Shown one piece after another: positions 24,815-33,646 of a stretch of DNA of 64,000 nt (position 1 is the first letter of the stretch; each line of letters starts with the position of its first letter). Location of the stretch: assembly GCA_017529925.1 (NCBI GenBank), contig JAFXMZ010000014.1, positions 62,001 through 126,000 on the forward strand. Direction: 5' to 3'. The translations under genes were made by a program, and so were the position numbers. The notes beneath the pieces are model-generated. The model was not told the DNA's origin and searched no databases. It was given only the letters and a program-made list of their open reading frames with translations. The stretch is from Clostridiales bacterium (lineage in GTDB: Bacteria > Bacillota > Clostridia > Saccharofermentanales > Saccharofermentanaceae).

Positions 24815-27714
24815 CAGACGCCGCCTTTCGCCTTCATCTCAAGCCAGTCAGTCTTGGTGATGAGCACCTTTCTGGGTTTGGAACCTTCGAAAGGACCTAT
24901 GACATGCTTCTGTTCAAGAACATCTATAAGTCTGGCGGCTCTGGGATAACCAACCCCGAGTCTTCTCTGGAGGATGGATACACTTGCATTGCCTGCTTCG
25001 ATAACAGTATTGACAGCCTGATCGAGAAGCTCATCCTCACCGGAACCGCCGTCACCTGAGCCCTGGTCAGCCTGAGCTGACTGCTCGCCGAGGCCCGTGT
25101 TTACTGTCTTGATGATATTCTCATCATACAGGTCACCATACCTGGACTTAAGGTCTTTGGTAACCTCTGCAACTTCCTTATCCGATACAAAAGCACCCTG
25201 TCCTCTTATAGGCTTTGTCGCAGACAGAGGAGCATAGAGCATATCACCTTTACCGAGCAGTTTCTCCGCTCCTACTGAGTCAAGGATAGTACGGCTGTCG
25301 ACACCTGATGAAACGGCAAAAGCGATCCTCGAAGGGACATTTGACTTGATGACGCCCGTAATGACATCGACAGAAGGTCTCTGGGTCGCAATGATCATAT
25401 GAAGACCGGCCGCTCTCGCCATAGCGGCAAGCCTTGCGATCTGTGTCTCGACATCTTTCGATGCGACCGTCATAAGGTCCGCTAGCTCATCAATGACTAT
25501 GAGAACGAGAGGAAGCGGCTTCTCGCCCTGGAAAATGAGATAATCATTATATCCTTCAAGATCCCTTACGGAGTTTTCGGCAAAGAGCTTATATCGTCTC
25601 TCCATCTCCATGACAGCCCATTTAAGAGCATTTGCAGCCTTCTTCGGATCGGTAACGACCGGCATATAGAGATGCGGTATACCATTATAGACAGAAAGCT
25701 CGACTACCTTGGGGTCTATAAGGATCATCCTTACCTGATCGGGAGAGGAATGATAAAGGATACTCGTAAGTATCGTATTGATACATACTGACTTACCCGA
25801 ACCTGTGGAACCTGCTATCAGGAGATGCGGCATCTTTGCAAGATCACACATTATAGGTCTGTTGGGGATATCCCTTCCAAGCGGAACTTCAAGGGGTTTT
25901 GCCGTCTTGAATTCCTTCTCTTGCAAAAGTCCCTTAAGATGAACGGCGGAAACCTTTGAATTAGGTATCTCGATACCGATCGCACTCTTTCCGGGGATCG
26001 GTGCTTCTATCCTGACGGATACGGCAGCCATGGCCATCGCTATATCATCCTGAAGAGAAACAACTCTGGATACCTTTATACCTTTCTCGATAGTAAGCTC
26101 AAATCTGGTGATAGCAGGTCCGTGTGTGATATTGACGACCTGGGGATTCCTTATACCGAAGCTTTCAAGAGTCTCCTCGAGTTCATGAGCTCTTTTCTGC
26201 AGGAGCGATTTCTCCTCTTTCCGCTGATCGGCAGTCTTTACAGGATCAGCAAGGATCCTCAGCGGAGGAGGTATATATCTTCCGATCTCCTTCCTCCTTT
26301 CACGGGCAGGAGCAGGATCGTTGAATACAGTAGTATTGGAGGCTGTATTCGTAACCACTTCCCTGCCTCCGCTCTGGGAAACAGAGGTATCGGCGATTCC
26401 TTTATTCACAGGTATCTCCTGTGAGGGGACCTCCGTTGCAGAGACTGCAGAAGGAGTTGAAGGGACACCTCCTACATTAGGCTTTCTTATCTTTCTCTGC
26501 CCGGAAGAATATGAATAAGGCTCATCCTGGATCTCATAGGGCAGATCGTCATTCTCATAAGAATATGCGTAATCGCTGTCATATGCAGTATCATGAGCAG
26601 GCTCATCCAAGGAACCGTCATCGGCAGGAACAGGATAATCTCCGGGATATACCGCTCCGGAAAGATCCATAAAATCAGCAGGAGCATCTTTCTTAAGGAA
26701 CGAAGGTGTTCCGTACTGGCTCTGTTTCGCCGGTTTGAGGCGTGGATTTTTCGGCATCGGAGTATAAGTGAAATCAGCATCAGGTGCATTTACCGAACCG
26801 GTAGTATCAACAGTCCTGTCAACATATGTAAGGTGATCGGGATCGCTCTCTCCTTTAACTCCGAATTCATTCGCGGAAACATCTATAAATCCGGTCTTTC
26901 TGTCAACCGGTATCCTTCTGTTGAACGGATCGTTTACCTGAGGTGTAGCTGTACGCCCTCCGTTCCTGCTGTCGTAATTGACATCATAGAGCGATATATT
27001 GTAGGAATTCGTCGGAGAGTTTACAAAAGGAGACCTGGGAGAATTTGTGCCGGGGATAGTCCTTCTGTCAACATATTCAGGTCTTGTAGCCTGATGGTGA
27101 TTGCCGCGCTTCACTCTCGATGATAATGCTACGGCAGTCTTTCTCGCGGTCTTTTTCAATGAAATATGGAATACGACTATGAGCTGCGTTAAAAGGAAAA
27201 CGATAAGCGTAAGTATGGTTATTGCTTTTCCGAACATCCTGTAAAGAGCAAGAGCAATGCCTCCGCCAATTAGGCCTCCCGGCATTACTGAAGAGTCAGA
27301 TGCAGGATTAGTTATGACCGAAGAATCGGGACCCGACTTCCAGAGGAGTGAAATGGCTTTTGTTGCCTTTGTCTTCTCACCGAGTTCATCCGAACAAAGG
27401 AGCCTGAACCAGTCAAAATCCATAGTCGATACGGCAAAGAGCGCCGAAACACAGATAATGGTAATGATGACAGATCTGACTCTTATCGGTGATACTCCCG
27501 CTCTCTTCTCTGTAAAAAAATCGATACCGGCGTAGATAAGGAATACCGGGATCATGAAGGCTGCGGAACCGATAAGGCCATATCCGAGAGAACGCATGAA
27601 GGAACCTGCCACACCTGTAACAGATGCGGGCAGATAATACATAAGGACAAGTACTATCGCACTGAAGAAGAGGATTATACCTGTTATCTCACGCTTATTC
27701 TCATCAGAGCTCAA
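24814..27714 (-). CDS. ftsK: DNA translocase FtsK/SpoIIIE
   Basis: About 966 residues; membrane-anchored motor that pumps chromosome ends through the division septum. Four TM helices lie in the first 190 residues. A long low-conservation linker follows (about 190-470). The motor has Walker A (IAGSTGSGKSVCINTIL), Walker B (PLVLIVIDELADL), and IATQRPSVDVITGVIKSN. The C-terminal winged-helix gamma domain (VSILQRRLGVGYPRAARLID) reads KOPS-type signals. The TTG at 27714 is chosen because GGAGG lies seven bases upstream; a TTG two codons earlier is too close. It overlaps the NUDIX gene. Confidence 0.96.
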   Translation of the reverse strand: MSSDENKREITGIILFFSAIVLVLMYYLPASVTGVAGSFMRSLGYGLIGSAAFMIPVFLIYAGIDFFTEKRAGVSPIRVRSVIITIICVSALFAVSTMDFDWFRLLCSDELGEKTKATKAISLLWKSGPDSSVITNPASDSSVMPGGLIGGGIALALYRMFGKAITILTLIVFLLTQLIVVFHISLKKTARKTAVALSSRVKRGNHHQATRPEYVDRRTIPGTNSPRSPFVNSPTNSYNISLYDVNYDSRNGGRTATPQVNDPFNRRIPVDRKTGFIDVSANEFGVKGESDPDHLTYVDRTVDTTGSVNAPDADFTYTPMPKNPRLKPAKQSQYGTPSFLKKDAPADFMDLSGAVYPGDYPVPADDGSLDEPAHDTAYDSDYAYSYENDDLPYEIQDEPYSYSSGQRKIRKPNVGGVPSTPSAVSATEVPSQEIPVNKGIADTSVSQSGGREVVTNTASNTTVFNDPAPARERRKEIGRYIPPPLRILADPVKTADQRKEEKSLLQKRAHELEETLESFGIRNPQVVNITHGPAITRFELTIEKGIKVSRVVSLQDDIAMAMAAVSVRIEAPIPGKSAIGIEIPNSKVSAVHLKGLLQEKEFKTAKPLEVPLGRDIPNRPIMCDLAKMPHLLIAGSTGSGKSVCINTILTSILYHSSPDQVRMILIDPKVVELSVYNGIPHLYMPVVTDPKKAANALKWAVMEMERRYKLFAENSVRDLEGYNDYLIFQGEKPLPLVLIVIDELADLMTVASKDVETQIARLAAMARAAGLHMIIATQRPSVDVITGVIKSNVPSRIAFAVSSGVDSRTILDSVGAEKLLGKGDMLYAPLSATKPIRGQGAFVSDKEVAEVTKDLKSRYGDLYDENIIKTVNTGLGEQSAQADQGSGDGGSGEDELLDQAVNTVIEAGNASVSILQRRLGVGYPRAARLIDVLEQKHVIGPFEGSKPRKVLITKTDWLEMKAKGGV

Positions 27715-28252
27715 TGCCAAACCTCCTGACAGCCTTATAGATGCAGAGCATCGTCTTACTGTCCTTTATCTCACCGTTGTCAGCCATCCTTACAAGATCC
27801 TTAAGAGGGATCTTCTCGCATCTAAGGATCTCTCCGTCATCAGGGTCTTCACCTTCAAACCTGAGATCTCTCGCGGCATAAAGTGAGATGACCTCACTGT
27901 CATACCCGGGGGAACATATCATCTTTCCGAGGTCGATCACTTCCCCGGCGATGAATCCCGTCTCTTCACGGAGTTCCCTGACCGCACAGTCATACGGATC
28001 CTCGCCTTTCTCGAGTTTCCCTGCCGGTACTTCGAGCATTACCGCCTCGAAAGGAGAGCGGAACTGCCTTACCATATAGCAGTTAAGATCATCATCAACG
28101 GGCAGGATGCATGCTCCCCCGTTATGTTTTACGATCTCTCTTCTTGCCTTGGAACCGTCTGACAGGCGGACTTCCTTAACTATTGTATCAAAAACCCTGC
28201 CATGGAATATGACATCTGAATTAATTGTTTGTTCCAGAAGATCCTCGTACAT
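27704..28252 (-). CDS. NUDIX hydrolase, ADP-ribose pyrophosphatase type
   Basis: A 182-residue enzyme with the complete Nudix box GKLEKGEDPYDCAVRELREE followed by TGF, and an N-terminal beta domain typical of ADP-ribose pyrophosphatases (FHGRVFDTIVKEVRLSDGSK, REIVKHNGGACILPVDDD). It probably hydrolyses ADP-ribose to AMP and ribose-5-phosphate. Adjacent ATG codons at 28255 and 28252 follow AAGGAG and overlap the rnhA stop; a much longer upstream reading frame inside rnhA is not supported. Confidence 0.92.
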   Translation of the reverse strand: MYEDLLEQTINSDVIFHGRVFDTIVKEVRLSDGSKARREIVKHNGGACILPVDDDLNCYMVRQFRSPFEAVMLEVPAGKLEKGEDPYDCAVRELREETGFIAGEVIDLGKMICSPGYDSEVISLYAARDLRFEGEDPDDGEILRCEKIPLKDLVRMADNGEIKDSKTMLCIYKAVRRFGIEL

Positions 28253-28713
28253 CATTCTCCTTCTTTTCCCGCGAAAAGCCTGGACTGCTCTACAGCGAGC
28301 TGGTCGCATCTGTTGTTATATTCATTATCCGCATGGCCTTTGACCTTGATAAAGGTCGTTTCATGATATGAAGTAAGCTCTATCAGCCTCTTCCAGAGAT
28401 CACTGTTCGCAACAGGAGCTTTCGCGCTGTTTTTCCATCCGTTCCTGATCCATCCGCTGATCCAGTCCTGATTGAAGGCATTCACGACATATGCACTGTC
28501 GGAATAGATATTAACCTTGCATTTTCTCGTAAGCGCCTCAAGAGCCTTGATCACGGCCATGAGCTCCATCCTGTTATTGGTGGTTACAGCTTCGCCTCCT
28601 GAAAGTTCTTTCTTATGAGGACCGACCATGAGGATAGATCCCCAGCCACCCGGGCCGGGATTTCCGGAACATGCACCGTCTGTATAAATGGTTACTTCGG
28701 TAAGTTCAGCCAT
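28252..28713 (-). CDS. rnhA: Ribonuclease HI
   Basis: A 153-residue enzyme that cuts RNA in RNA-DNA hybrids. All four carboxylates are visible: Asp12 (YTDGACSGNPGPGGWG), Glu50 (NNRMELMAVIKAL), Asp72 (IYSDSAYVVNAF) and Asp137 (NNRCDQLA), and His127 (KGHADNEYNN). Spacing matches the E. coli enzyme. It overlaps proC by one base and the NUDIX gene by a few bases, so this is a tightly packed operon. Confidence 0.97.
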   Translation of the reverse strand: MAELTEVTIYTDGACSGNPGPGGWGSILMVGPHKKELSGGEAVTTNNRMELMAVIKALEALTRKCKVNIYSDSAYVVNAFNQDWISGWIRNGWKNSAKAPVANSDLWKRLIELTSYHETTFIKVKGHADNEYNNRCDQLAVEQSRLFAGKEGE

Positions 28714-29513
28714 CAGTTACCGCTCAATTCCTTTGTCTTATCCGATGCGGCGATAACAGACTTGATAACGGCATTGCGCAGACCGTTCTCCTCAAGAGCC
28801 ATAACTCCTGCAATAGTCGTTCCGCCGGGGGAACATACCTGATCCTTCAGGACTGCAGGATGAATTCCTGTATCCAGAGCGAGCTTGCCGGATCCCATTA
28901 CGGTACCTGCGGCAACCTTCAATGCAATATCCCTCCTGATACCGAGAGATACAGCCGCATCAGCCATTGCTTCGATAAAGAGCATTACATAGGCAGGACC
29001 AGTTCCCGATACACATCCTATAGCATCGAGAGTCTTCTCATCACAGATAACTGTCTCTCCGCACGTATCGAAAAGCTTTTTTACAAACTCTGTCTCTTCA
29101 TCTGAAAGACCTACGGGACAGAGAGCACTTATGCCTGCTCCGACCTGGGCAGGAGTATTAGGCATTATCCTGACGAACTTCTTGCCTTCTCCGAGAAGTC
29201 CCTGTATCCTGGAAACCTTTACTGCAGCAGCAATAGAGATGACTACCACATCGTCCTTAAGGCTGTCCTTCAATCCCCTGACAACATCATCAAAGTGCTG
29301 AGGCTTGACGCAAAGGACAACATAATCCGCATCCTTTACCGCTTCATTAGCACTCGAAGTCGTGTTGACCTTGAGATCAGCCGCCGTCCTGTCCATAGCT
29401 TCCTTTGAAAGATCAAATACATATACATCGGAAGGTTCTACAACCTTTCCGCCGATAAAGCCTCTGAGGAGGGCTTTCCCCATGTTCCCCGTACCGATAA
29501 GAGCTGTCTTCAT
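28713..29513 (-). CDS. proC: Pyrroline-5-carboxylate reductase
   Basis: A 266-residue NAD(P)H enzyme for the last step of proline synthesis. N-terminal dinucleotide fold MKTALIGTGNMGKALLRGFI, then DYVVLCVKPQHFDDVV, FVRIMPNTPAQVGAGISAL, and the C-terminal signature VCSPGGTTIAGVMALEENGL. Length is normal. It is first in the proC-rnhA-nudix-ftsK-pncC-murJ run and has its own promoter, overlapping that of tRNA-Trp. Confidence 0.97.
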   Translation of the reverse strand: MKTALIGTGNMGKALLRGFIGGKVVEPSDVYVFDLSKEAMDRTAADLKVNTTSSANEAVKDADYVVLCVKPQHFDDVVRGLKDSLKDDVVVISIAAAVKVSRIQGLLGEGKKFVRIMPNTPAQVGAGISALCPVGLSDEETEFVKKLFDTCGETVICDEKTLDAIGCVSGTGPAYVMLFIEAMADAAVSLGIRRDIALKVAAGTVMGSGKLALDTGIHPAVLKDQVCSPGGTTIAGVMALEENGLRNAVIKSVIAASDKTKELSGN

Positions 29514-29549
29514 AACTGCACCTTCTTATTAATAATATATACGGGGATT

Positions 29550-29578
29550 ATGATAACATTCTACTTGACAGGTTGCAA
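29550..29578 (-). promoter_or_regulatory. Sigma-A promoter of the proC operon
   Basis: Minus-strand TTGCAA (29578-29573) and TATCAT (29555-29550), spacer 17 nt, about 37 nt upstream of the proC start. It overlaps the divergent tRNA-Trp promoter. Confidence 0.7.
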
Positions 29579-29593
29579 ACGGTCGGATAAACT
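29565..29593 (+). promoter_or_regulatory. Sigma-A promoter of tRNA-Trp
   Basis: TTGACA (29565-29570) and TAAACT (29588-29593) with a 17-nt spacer; +1 expected a few bases before the mature tRNA. Confidence 0.75.
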
Positions 29594-29607
29594 GTCTTTT
29601 GTGCCAC

Positions 29608-29682
29608 AGGGGAGTGGCTCAACGGTAGAGCAGCGGTCTCCAAAACCGCCGGTTGCGCGTTCGAATCGTGTCTCCCCTGCCA
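29608..29682 (+). tRNA. tRNA-Trp (anticodon CCA)
   Basis: Acceptor stem AGGGGAG pairs with CTCCCCT, followed by G and encoded CCA. D-arm GCTC/GAGC. Anticodon stem GCGGT/ACCGC with loop CTCCAAA gives anticodon CCA. The T-arm GCGCG/CGTGT includes two G-U pairs around TTCGAAT. A hairpin terminator follows directly. Confidence 0.95.
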
Positions 29683-29689
29683 CAGACAT

Positions 29690-29725
29690 AAAAAGAGCTG
29701 TTCCATTTTCCGGGACAGCTCTTTT
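29690..29725 (+). terminator. Intrinsic terminator of tRNA-Trp, likely bidirectional
   Basis: AAAAGAGCTGT pairs with ACAGCTCTTTT, extended inward by CC/GG, with T-runs on both strands. It also lies just after the stop codon of the convergent gene at 29749. Confidence 0.8.
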
Positions 29726-29748
29726 CGTTATGATCAAAACTCTCTATA

Positions 29749-30543
29749 TCAGAGGCTGTCGGGATGACCGTCACCCTCGACGATATTATCCTTATTGACG
29801 ATATCCATTATAAGATGATGGAAAGTGCCGTCCGTGTTGTAATAGATCCTGTAGCAGTAATCTCCCTTGCATACATAATCCTTTGCAGAGATAACGTCGT
29901 TTATAAAGGTCATGATAGATGCCTCATCCATCGACGGCTCGAAAACCTGGATGAAGGAAGCAGCATATACGTAGAATGAAGGAAGCTTACCGGCAAGAGC
30001 CGTATTGCTCGTACATGTTCCCCTCAGCGAAAGGACGGTTATCTTCCCGTCACAGTCCCTGGTCATTCCGGAGAGCGTCAGGCTCATATCCGAATCGTTA
30101 TTGACGACAGATCCGCGGAAAGAAGATGCATGGCCGTCATATCTCACCTCAGGAGCATATGCATTTGCATCGACAGTCTCAAATTCAGGCAGTGAAGGGA
30201 TCTTATCCGTCAGCTCGGTATTATAGACTGCAGTAGTAAAGTATTTATTCTTGAGTTCCTGAAGGTCCATATCCAGTGACGGAATAAAATAGGTCGGAAG
30301 TATGAAATACAACGCCGCAGCAAGCACTGCAATGACTGCAAGGGCAAGACATACAGGGATAACGGTATCCTTTTTGCATCTCTCGGCAAATGACACTTTG
30401 CCTTCTGCCTTATCTTCCCTGACCTTCTTCTCTTTCTTCTTCTGATTTATCTCTTTGACACGCTTATTCTTGGACTTCGAAAGAGCTTCCATCGCCCTCT
30501 CGAACTCTTCCTCGGAAACAAGACCATTATCATTGTCAGCCAT
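29749..30543 (-). CDS. Single-TM membrane protein of unknown function
   Basis: A 264-residue protein. The cytosolic N-terminus (1-58) is highly charged and probably coiled (EEFERAMEALSKSKNKRVKE, then a Lys-rich run). One TM helix lies at about 60-83. The remaining 180 residues would be outside the cell and contain a beta-rich domain with paired Cys (TRDCDGK, GTCTSN, YVCKGDYCYRIYY). I recognise no family. The start at 30543 is chosen because GAGG lies eight bases upstream; the ATG two codons before it is only two bases from GAGG. It stands alone, divergent from the SDR gene with overlapping promoters. Confidence 0.75.
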   Translation of the reverse strand: MADNDNGLVSEEEFERAMEALSKSKNKRVKEINQKKKEKKVREDKAEGKVSFAERCKKDTVIPVCLALAVIAVLAAALYFILPTYFIPSLDMDLQELKNKYFTTAVYNTELTDKIPSLPEFETVDANAYAPEVRYDGHASSFRGSVVNNDSDMSLTLSGMTRDCDGKITVLSLRGTCTSNTALAGKLPSFYVYAASFIQVFEPSMDEASIMTFINDVISAKDYVCKGDYCYRIYYNTDGTFHHLIMDIVNKDNIVEGDGHPDSL

Positions 30544-30574
30544 CGTCATAACCTCACTTTCAAGATCATCAACT

Positions 30575-30603
30575 ATTTTATGCTTATTGTATTATTCGGG
30601 CAA
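30575..30603 (-). promoter_or_regulatory. Promoter of the membrane protein gene at 29749-30543
   Basis: Minus-strand TTGCCC (30603-30598) and TAAAAT (30580-30575), spacer 17 nt. It overlaps the promoter of the divergent SDR gene. Confidence 0.6.
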
Positions 30604-30615
30604 CTGTTTTATTCT
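30587..30615 (+). promoter_or_regulatory. Promoter of the SDR gene
   Basis: TTGTAT (30587-30592) and TATTCT (30610-30615), spacer 17 nt, 35 nt before the ATG. Confidence 0.6.
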
Positions 30616-30650
30616 GAATATGAAAAATGACAGTAATAACGGAGTATCCT

Positions 30651-31352
30651 ATGGCACATGTTCTGATATCAGGCGGTTCGAGAGGCATCGGTTCTTCCTG
30701 CGCAAAGCTCTTCCACGACAAGGGTTTTAAGGTTTCGTACCTGTATATGCATGAAGCCGGAGAGAATGCCCTTAATATGTATGCGATCAGATGCGATGTA
30801 TCAGACCCCGTGCAGGTCAGGAATGCCGTAGATGAAGCCGTATCCGTAAACGGCGACATAGATATCCTTATCTCCAACAGCGGTATCTCGCTCACGGGAC
30901 TTGCGACCGATTTCGGAGACAAGGAATACAGACTCGTAATGGATACGAATTTCGGAGGATTCTATAACCTTTCGAACTGTGTCATCCCTTCCATGATAAG
31001 CAAAAAGAAAGGCTCTATCGTAGCTGTCTCATCAATGTGGGGACAGACCGGCGCATCGTGCGAGGCTTTATATTCCGCATCAAAAGGCGCCGTAGACTCT
31101 TATGTAAAGTCACTTGCCAAGGAACTCGGACCTTCCGGTATACGCGTAAATGCCGTATCACCCGGAGTCATCGGGACCGACATGATGGCAGGTTTTTCCG
31201 AAGAGGACAAAGAAGCTCTTAAAGAAGAAACTCCCCTGGGGCGCATAGGCACCCCGGAGGAGGTTGCTTCACTTATCTTTTATCTTGCCACCGATTCATC
31301 TTCATTTATTACAGGTCAGATAATCGGTATTAACGGCGGTTTCCTTATCTGA
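30651..31352 (+). CDS. Short-chain dehydrogenase/reductase, FabG-like
   Basis: A 233-residue NAD(P)H oxidoreductase. The start MAHVLISGGSRGIGSSCA has GGAG six bases upstream. Motifs: cofactor loop SGGSRGIG (7-14), CDVSD (48-52), NSGIS (76-80), Asn100 in DTNFGG, Ser128 in VSSMWG, Tyr141 and Lys145 in YSASK, and the C-terminal RIGTPEEVASLIFYL...GQIIGINGG. This fits beta-ketoacyl-ACP reductase and many close relatives. With no fatty acid genes nearby, the substrate is uncertain. It converges with putP, the stop codons adjoining. Confidence 0.92.
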   Translation: MAHVLISGGSRGIGSSCAKLFHDKGFKVSYLYMHEAGENALNMYAIRCDVSDPVQVRNAVDEAVSVNGDIDILISNSGISLTGLATDFGDKEYRLVMDTNFGGFYNLSNCVIPSMISKKKGSIVAVSSMWGQTGASCEALYSASKGAVDSYVKSLAKELGPSGIRVNAVSPGVIGTDMMAGFSEEDKEALKEETPLGRIGTPEEVASLIFYLATDSSSFITGQIIGINGGFLI

Positions 31353-32894
31353 TCAGACCTCAGCCTTTACAGCATCGTAAACATCCGTGATCTCCTTTGA
31401 AGGAGCCTTTGTGCAAAGGCTGACGATAACGAGCACGATGCAGTTAACGAGGAATGCGGGAAGCAGCTCGTAGATATCGAGAGCGGAACCCTTAAATGCT
31501 ACCCTGATAACGAACTTCCAGATGAAGATCATAGCGCCGCCGCTGACCATTCCGGAGATAACACCCCACTTGTTTGCCCTTCTCCAGAACAGAGCGAAAA
31601 GAACGACCGGTCCGAATGTCGCGCCGAATCCGCCCCATGCGAACGAAACGATCCTGAATACGGAACTGTCGGGATCAGTAGCAAGGAAGATAGCTACTAC
31701 TGCGATGATTATTACCGAGATCCTTGCAAGCCAGATAGATGACTTCTGGGAAAGCTTCTTTCCGAATACTTCCTGAACGAGATTCTGGGAGATGGAAGAA
31801 GCTGCAGCGAGGAGCTGCGAATCGGATGTGGACATCGTTGAAGCAAGGATACCCGCAAGGATGATACCGCCGACTACTGCGGGGATATAACCGTACTTGC
31901 TGAGGAACTTCGCAACATCGATGATGAGCGTCTCTGCCTCAGAGTTGTTTGCATAAGCAGGAACAATACCGTTCTTCATGAGTGAATATCCGCATACGCC
32001 GATAAGCACTGCAACGCCCATGGAGATGACGACCCATACGGATGCGACTCTTCTGGAGAGCTTGAGCTTATTCTTATCCTCGATAGCCATGAAGCGCAGG
32101 AGGATATGAGGCATACCGAAATAACCGAGACCCCATGCGAGAGTGGAAACGATCGGGATGAATCCATAGCTTCCTGCCTCACCTGTCTCGATATTGAATC
32201 CCTTAAACACATCCATATAACCGTTAAGGTTCTTAACATTATCGAAGATATGTGAGAAACCGTGAGTAAGACCTTCGGAGAAGCCGAGAACGACAACGAG
32301 AGCGACAGTCATGATGATGCTCTGAATTAAGTCCGTAGTGGATGCGGCAAGGAATCCGCCAAGAGTACAGTAGATGATGATTACAAGCGCCGACAGGATC
32401 ATCGCGGTCATATAATCCGTTCCGAACAGTGCCGAAAAGAGCTTGCCGCATGCGGCAAAACCGGAAGCTGTGTAAGGAACGAAGAAGATAACGATAAAGA
32501 TAGCAGCGATCGCTGTGATGATATGCTTATCGTCATCAAATCTCTTCGAGAAGAAATCCGGGATGGTAAAAGCATCTACCTTCTGAGAATAAACACGGAT
32601 CCTCTTTGCAACGATGAGCCAGTTGATATAAGTACCTACTGCAAGTCCGATAGCAGTCCAGGAAGCCTCGGCAAGACCCGTTGCAAGTGCAAGTCCGGGA
32701 AGACCGAGGAGAAGCCAGGAACTCATGTCGGAAGCTTCGGCGCTCATCGCGGTAACGAGAGGTCCGAGGTGACGTCCGCCGAGATAGAAATCATCGGAGG
32801 ACTTGTTCTTATTGCTGAAAACGAAGCCGATAATTACCATCATCGCAAGATAGCAGACTATCGTAATCAACATACATACAGTTGAATATGACAT
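31353..32894 (-). CDS. putP: Sodium/solute symporter, PutP (sodium/proline) type
   Basis: A 513-residue SSS-family membrane protein with about 13 TM helices. Motifs: GFVFSNKNKSSDDFYLGGR near residue 25, AEASDMSSWLLLGLPGLAL (about 51-70, Na+ and proline site region), FIVIFFVPYTASGFAACGKL, LGYFGMPHILLRFMAIED and ILASTMSTSDSQLLAAASSI. These match PutP closely. It probably imports proline or another compatible amino acid with Na+. Its own promoter lies inside the 3' end of the downstream metallo-hydrolase gene's neighbourhood. Confidence 0.93.
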   Translation of the reverse strand: MSYSTVCMLITIVCYLAMMVIIGFVFSNKNKSSDDFYLGGRHLGPLVTAMSAEASDMSSWLLLGLPGLALATGLAEASWTAIGLAVGTYINWLIVAKRIRVYSQKVDAFTIPDFFSKRFDDDKHIITAIAAIFIVIFFVPYTASGFAACGKLFSALFGTDYMTAMILSALVIIIYCTLGGFLAASTTDLIQSIIMTVALVVVLGFSEGLTHGFSHIFDNVKNLNGYMDVFKGFNIETGEAGSYGFIPIVSTLAWGLGYFGMPHILLRFMAIEDKNKLKLSRRVASVWVVISMGVAVLIGVCGYSLMKNGIVPAYANNSEAETLIIDVAKFLSKYGYIPAVVGGIILAGILASTMSTSDSQLLAAASSISQNLVQEVFGKKLSQKSSIWLARISVIIIAVVAIFLATDPDSSVFRIVSFAWGGFGATFGPVVLFALFWRRANKWGVISGMVSGGAMIFIWKFVIRVAFKGSALDIYELLPAFLVNCIVLVIVSLCTKAPSKEITDVYDAVKAEV

Positions 32895-32929
32895 AAGATC
32901 ACTCCCCTTTTATAATAAAAAACAAGAGG

Positions 32930-32958
32930 ATTTTATCAAATTCAAATTATAATGGCAA
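32930..32958 (-). promoter_or_regulatory. Sigma-A promoter of putP
   Basis: Minus-strand TTGCCA (32958-32953) and TAAAAT (32935-32930), spacer 17 nt. The -35 lies within the last codons of the upstream metallo-hydrolase gene. Confidence 0.7.
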
Positions 32959-33645
32959 ATCGGAATTGAGATACGGATTAGTCCTTTTCTCATTAGCAAG
33001 AGATGTTGCGGGACCGTGTCCGGGGAGTATCGTAAAGTCACCCTCGAGGCTGTTCATTATCCCTATCGAAAGGCTCATATCGACCGGATTCCCCGATTTA
33101 AGATCAGTCCTTCCTATCGAACCGGCAAAGAGCATGTCTCCCGTAAACATAAAATCGCGCCTGTTAAGGACATCTTCACCGAGATCATAAAACATGATGC
33201 AGACCTGTCCTGCGGAATGACCTGGGGTCTTTAAGATACGGCATTTTGCGCTTCCGCCGAAGAATTCCTTCCCGTCAGCCTCGGATATATCGACAGTATC
33301 GATATCAAATGTCATAGGCGACATAAAATCTGCGGAACAGTTCAGAGACGGGTCTTGAAGCATCAACTTATCATCAGGAGACATAAAGAACTTAGCCTTG
33401 CCGTTTCCCTTCTCATCAAGAATCTTTTTCCATGAAGATGCATAGGCGATATGGTCAAAATGACCGTGAGTGATAAAGACAGCTTCGACCTTTTTGAAGT
33501 CCAGATCGATATCGAAAGACTCTTTCTCGACTCTCTCGGGGGAAACACACGGATCGACGATAATTATCCCGTCCGAGAAAGGAAATCCGGACAGGATATA
33601 GAGATTTGAGCCTAACGGACCGTAGGGATATGAACTTACTCTCAT
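32947..33645 (-). CDS. Metallo-beta-lactamase-fold hydrolase, glyoxalase-II-like
   Basis: A 232-residue protein starting MRVSSYPYGPLGSNLYIL, one base after the stop of the MGS-like gene; no separate ribosome binding site, so coupled translation is likely. Metal ligands: THGHFDH, TPGHSAGQ (about residue 140), FTGDMLFAGSIGRTDL and the final ILPGHGPAT. This is the YcbL/hydroxyacylglutathione-hydrolase-like branch. Its place after an MGS-family gene suggests methylglyoxal or thioester metabolism, but the MGS-like partner looks inactive, so the substrate is open. Confidence 0.85.
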   Translation of the reverse strand: MRVSSYPYGPLGSNLYILSGFPFSDGIIIVDPCVSPERVEKESFDIDLDFKKVEAVFITHGHFDHIAYASSWKKILDEKGNGKAKFFMSPDDKLMLQDPSLNCSADFMSPMTFDIDTVDISEADGKEFFGGSAKCRILKTPGHSAGQVCIMFYDLGEDVLNRRDFMFTGDMLFAGSIGRTDLKSGNPVDMSLSIGIMNSLEGDFTILPGHGPATSLANEKRTNPYLNSDLPL

Positions 33646-33646
33646 C

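Noticed and set aside
27704..28309. Longer NUDIX product starting inside rnhA.
   Set aside because: The extra N-terminus is Arg-rich antisense-like sequence from rnhA; the internal ATG pair follows AAGGAG and begins with a proper family N-terminus.
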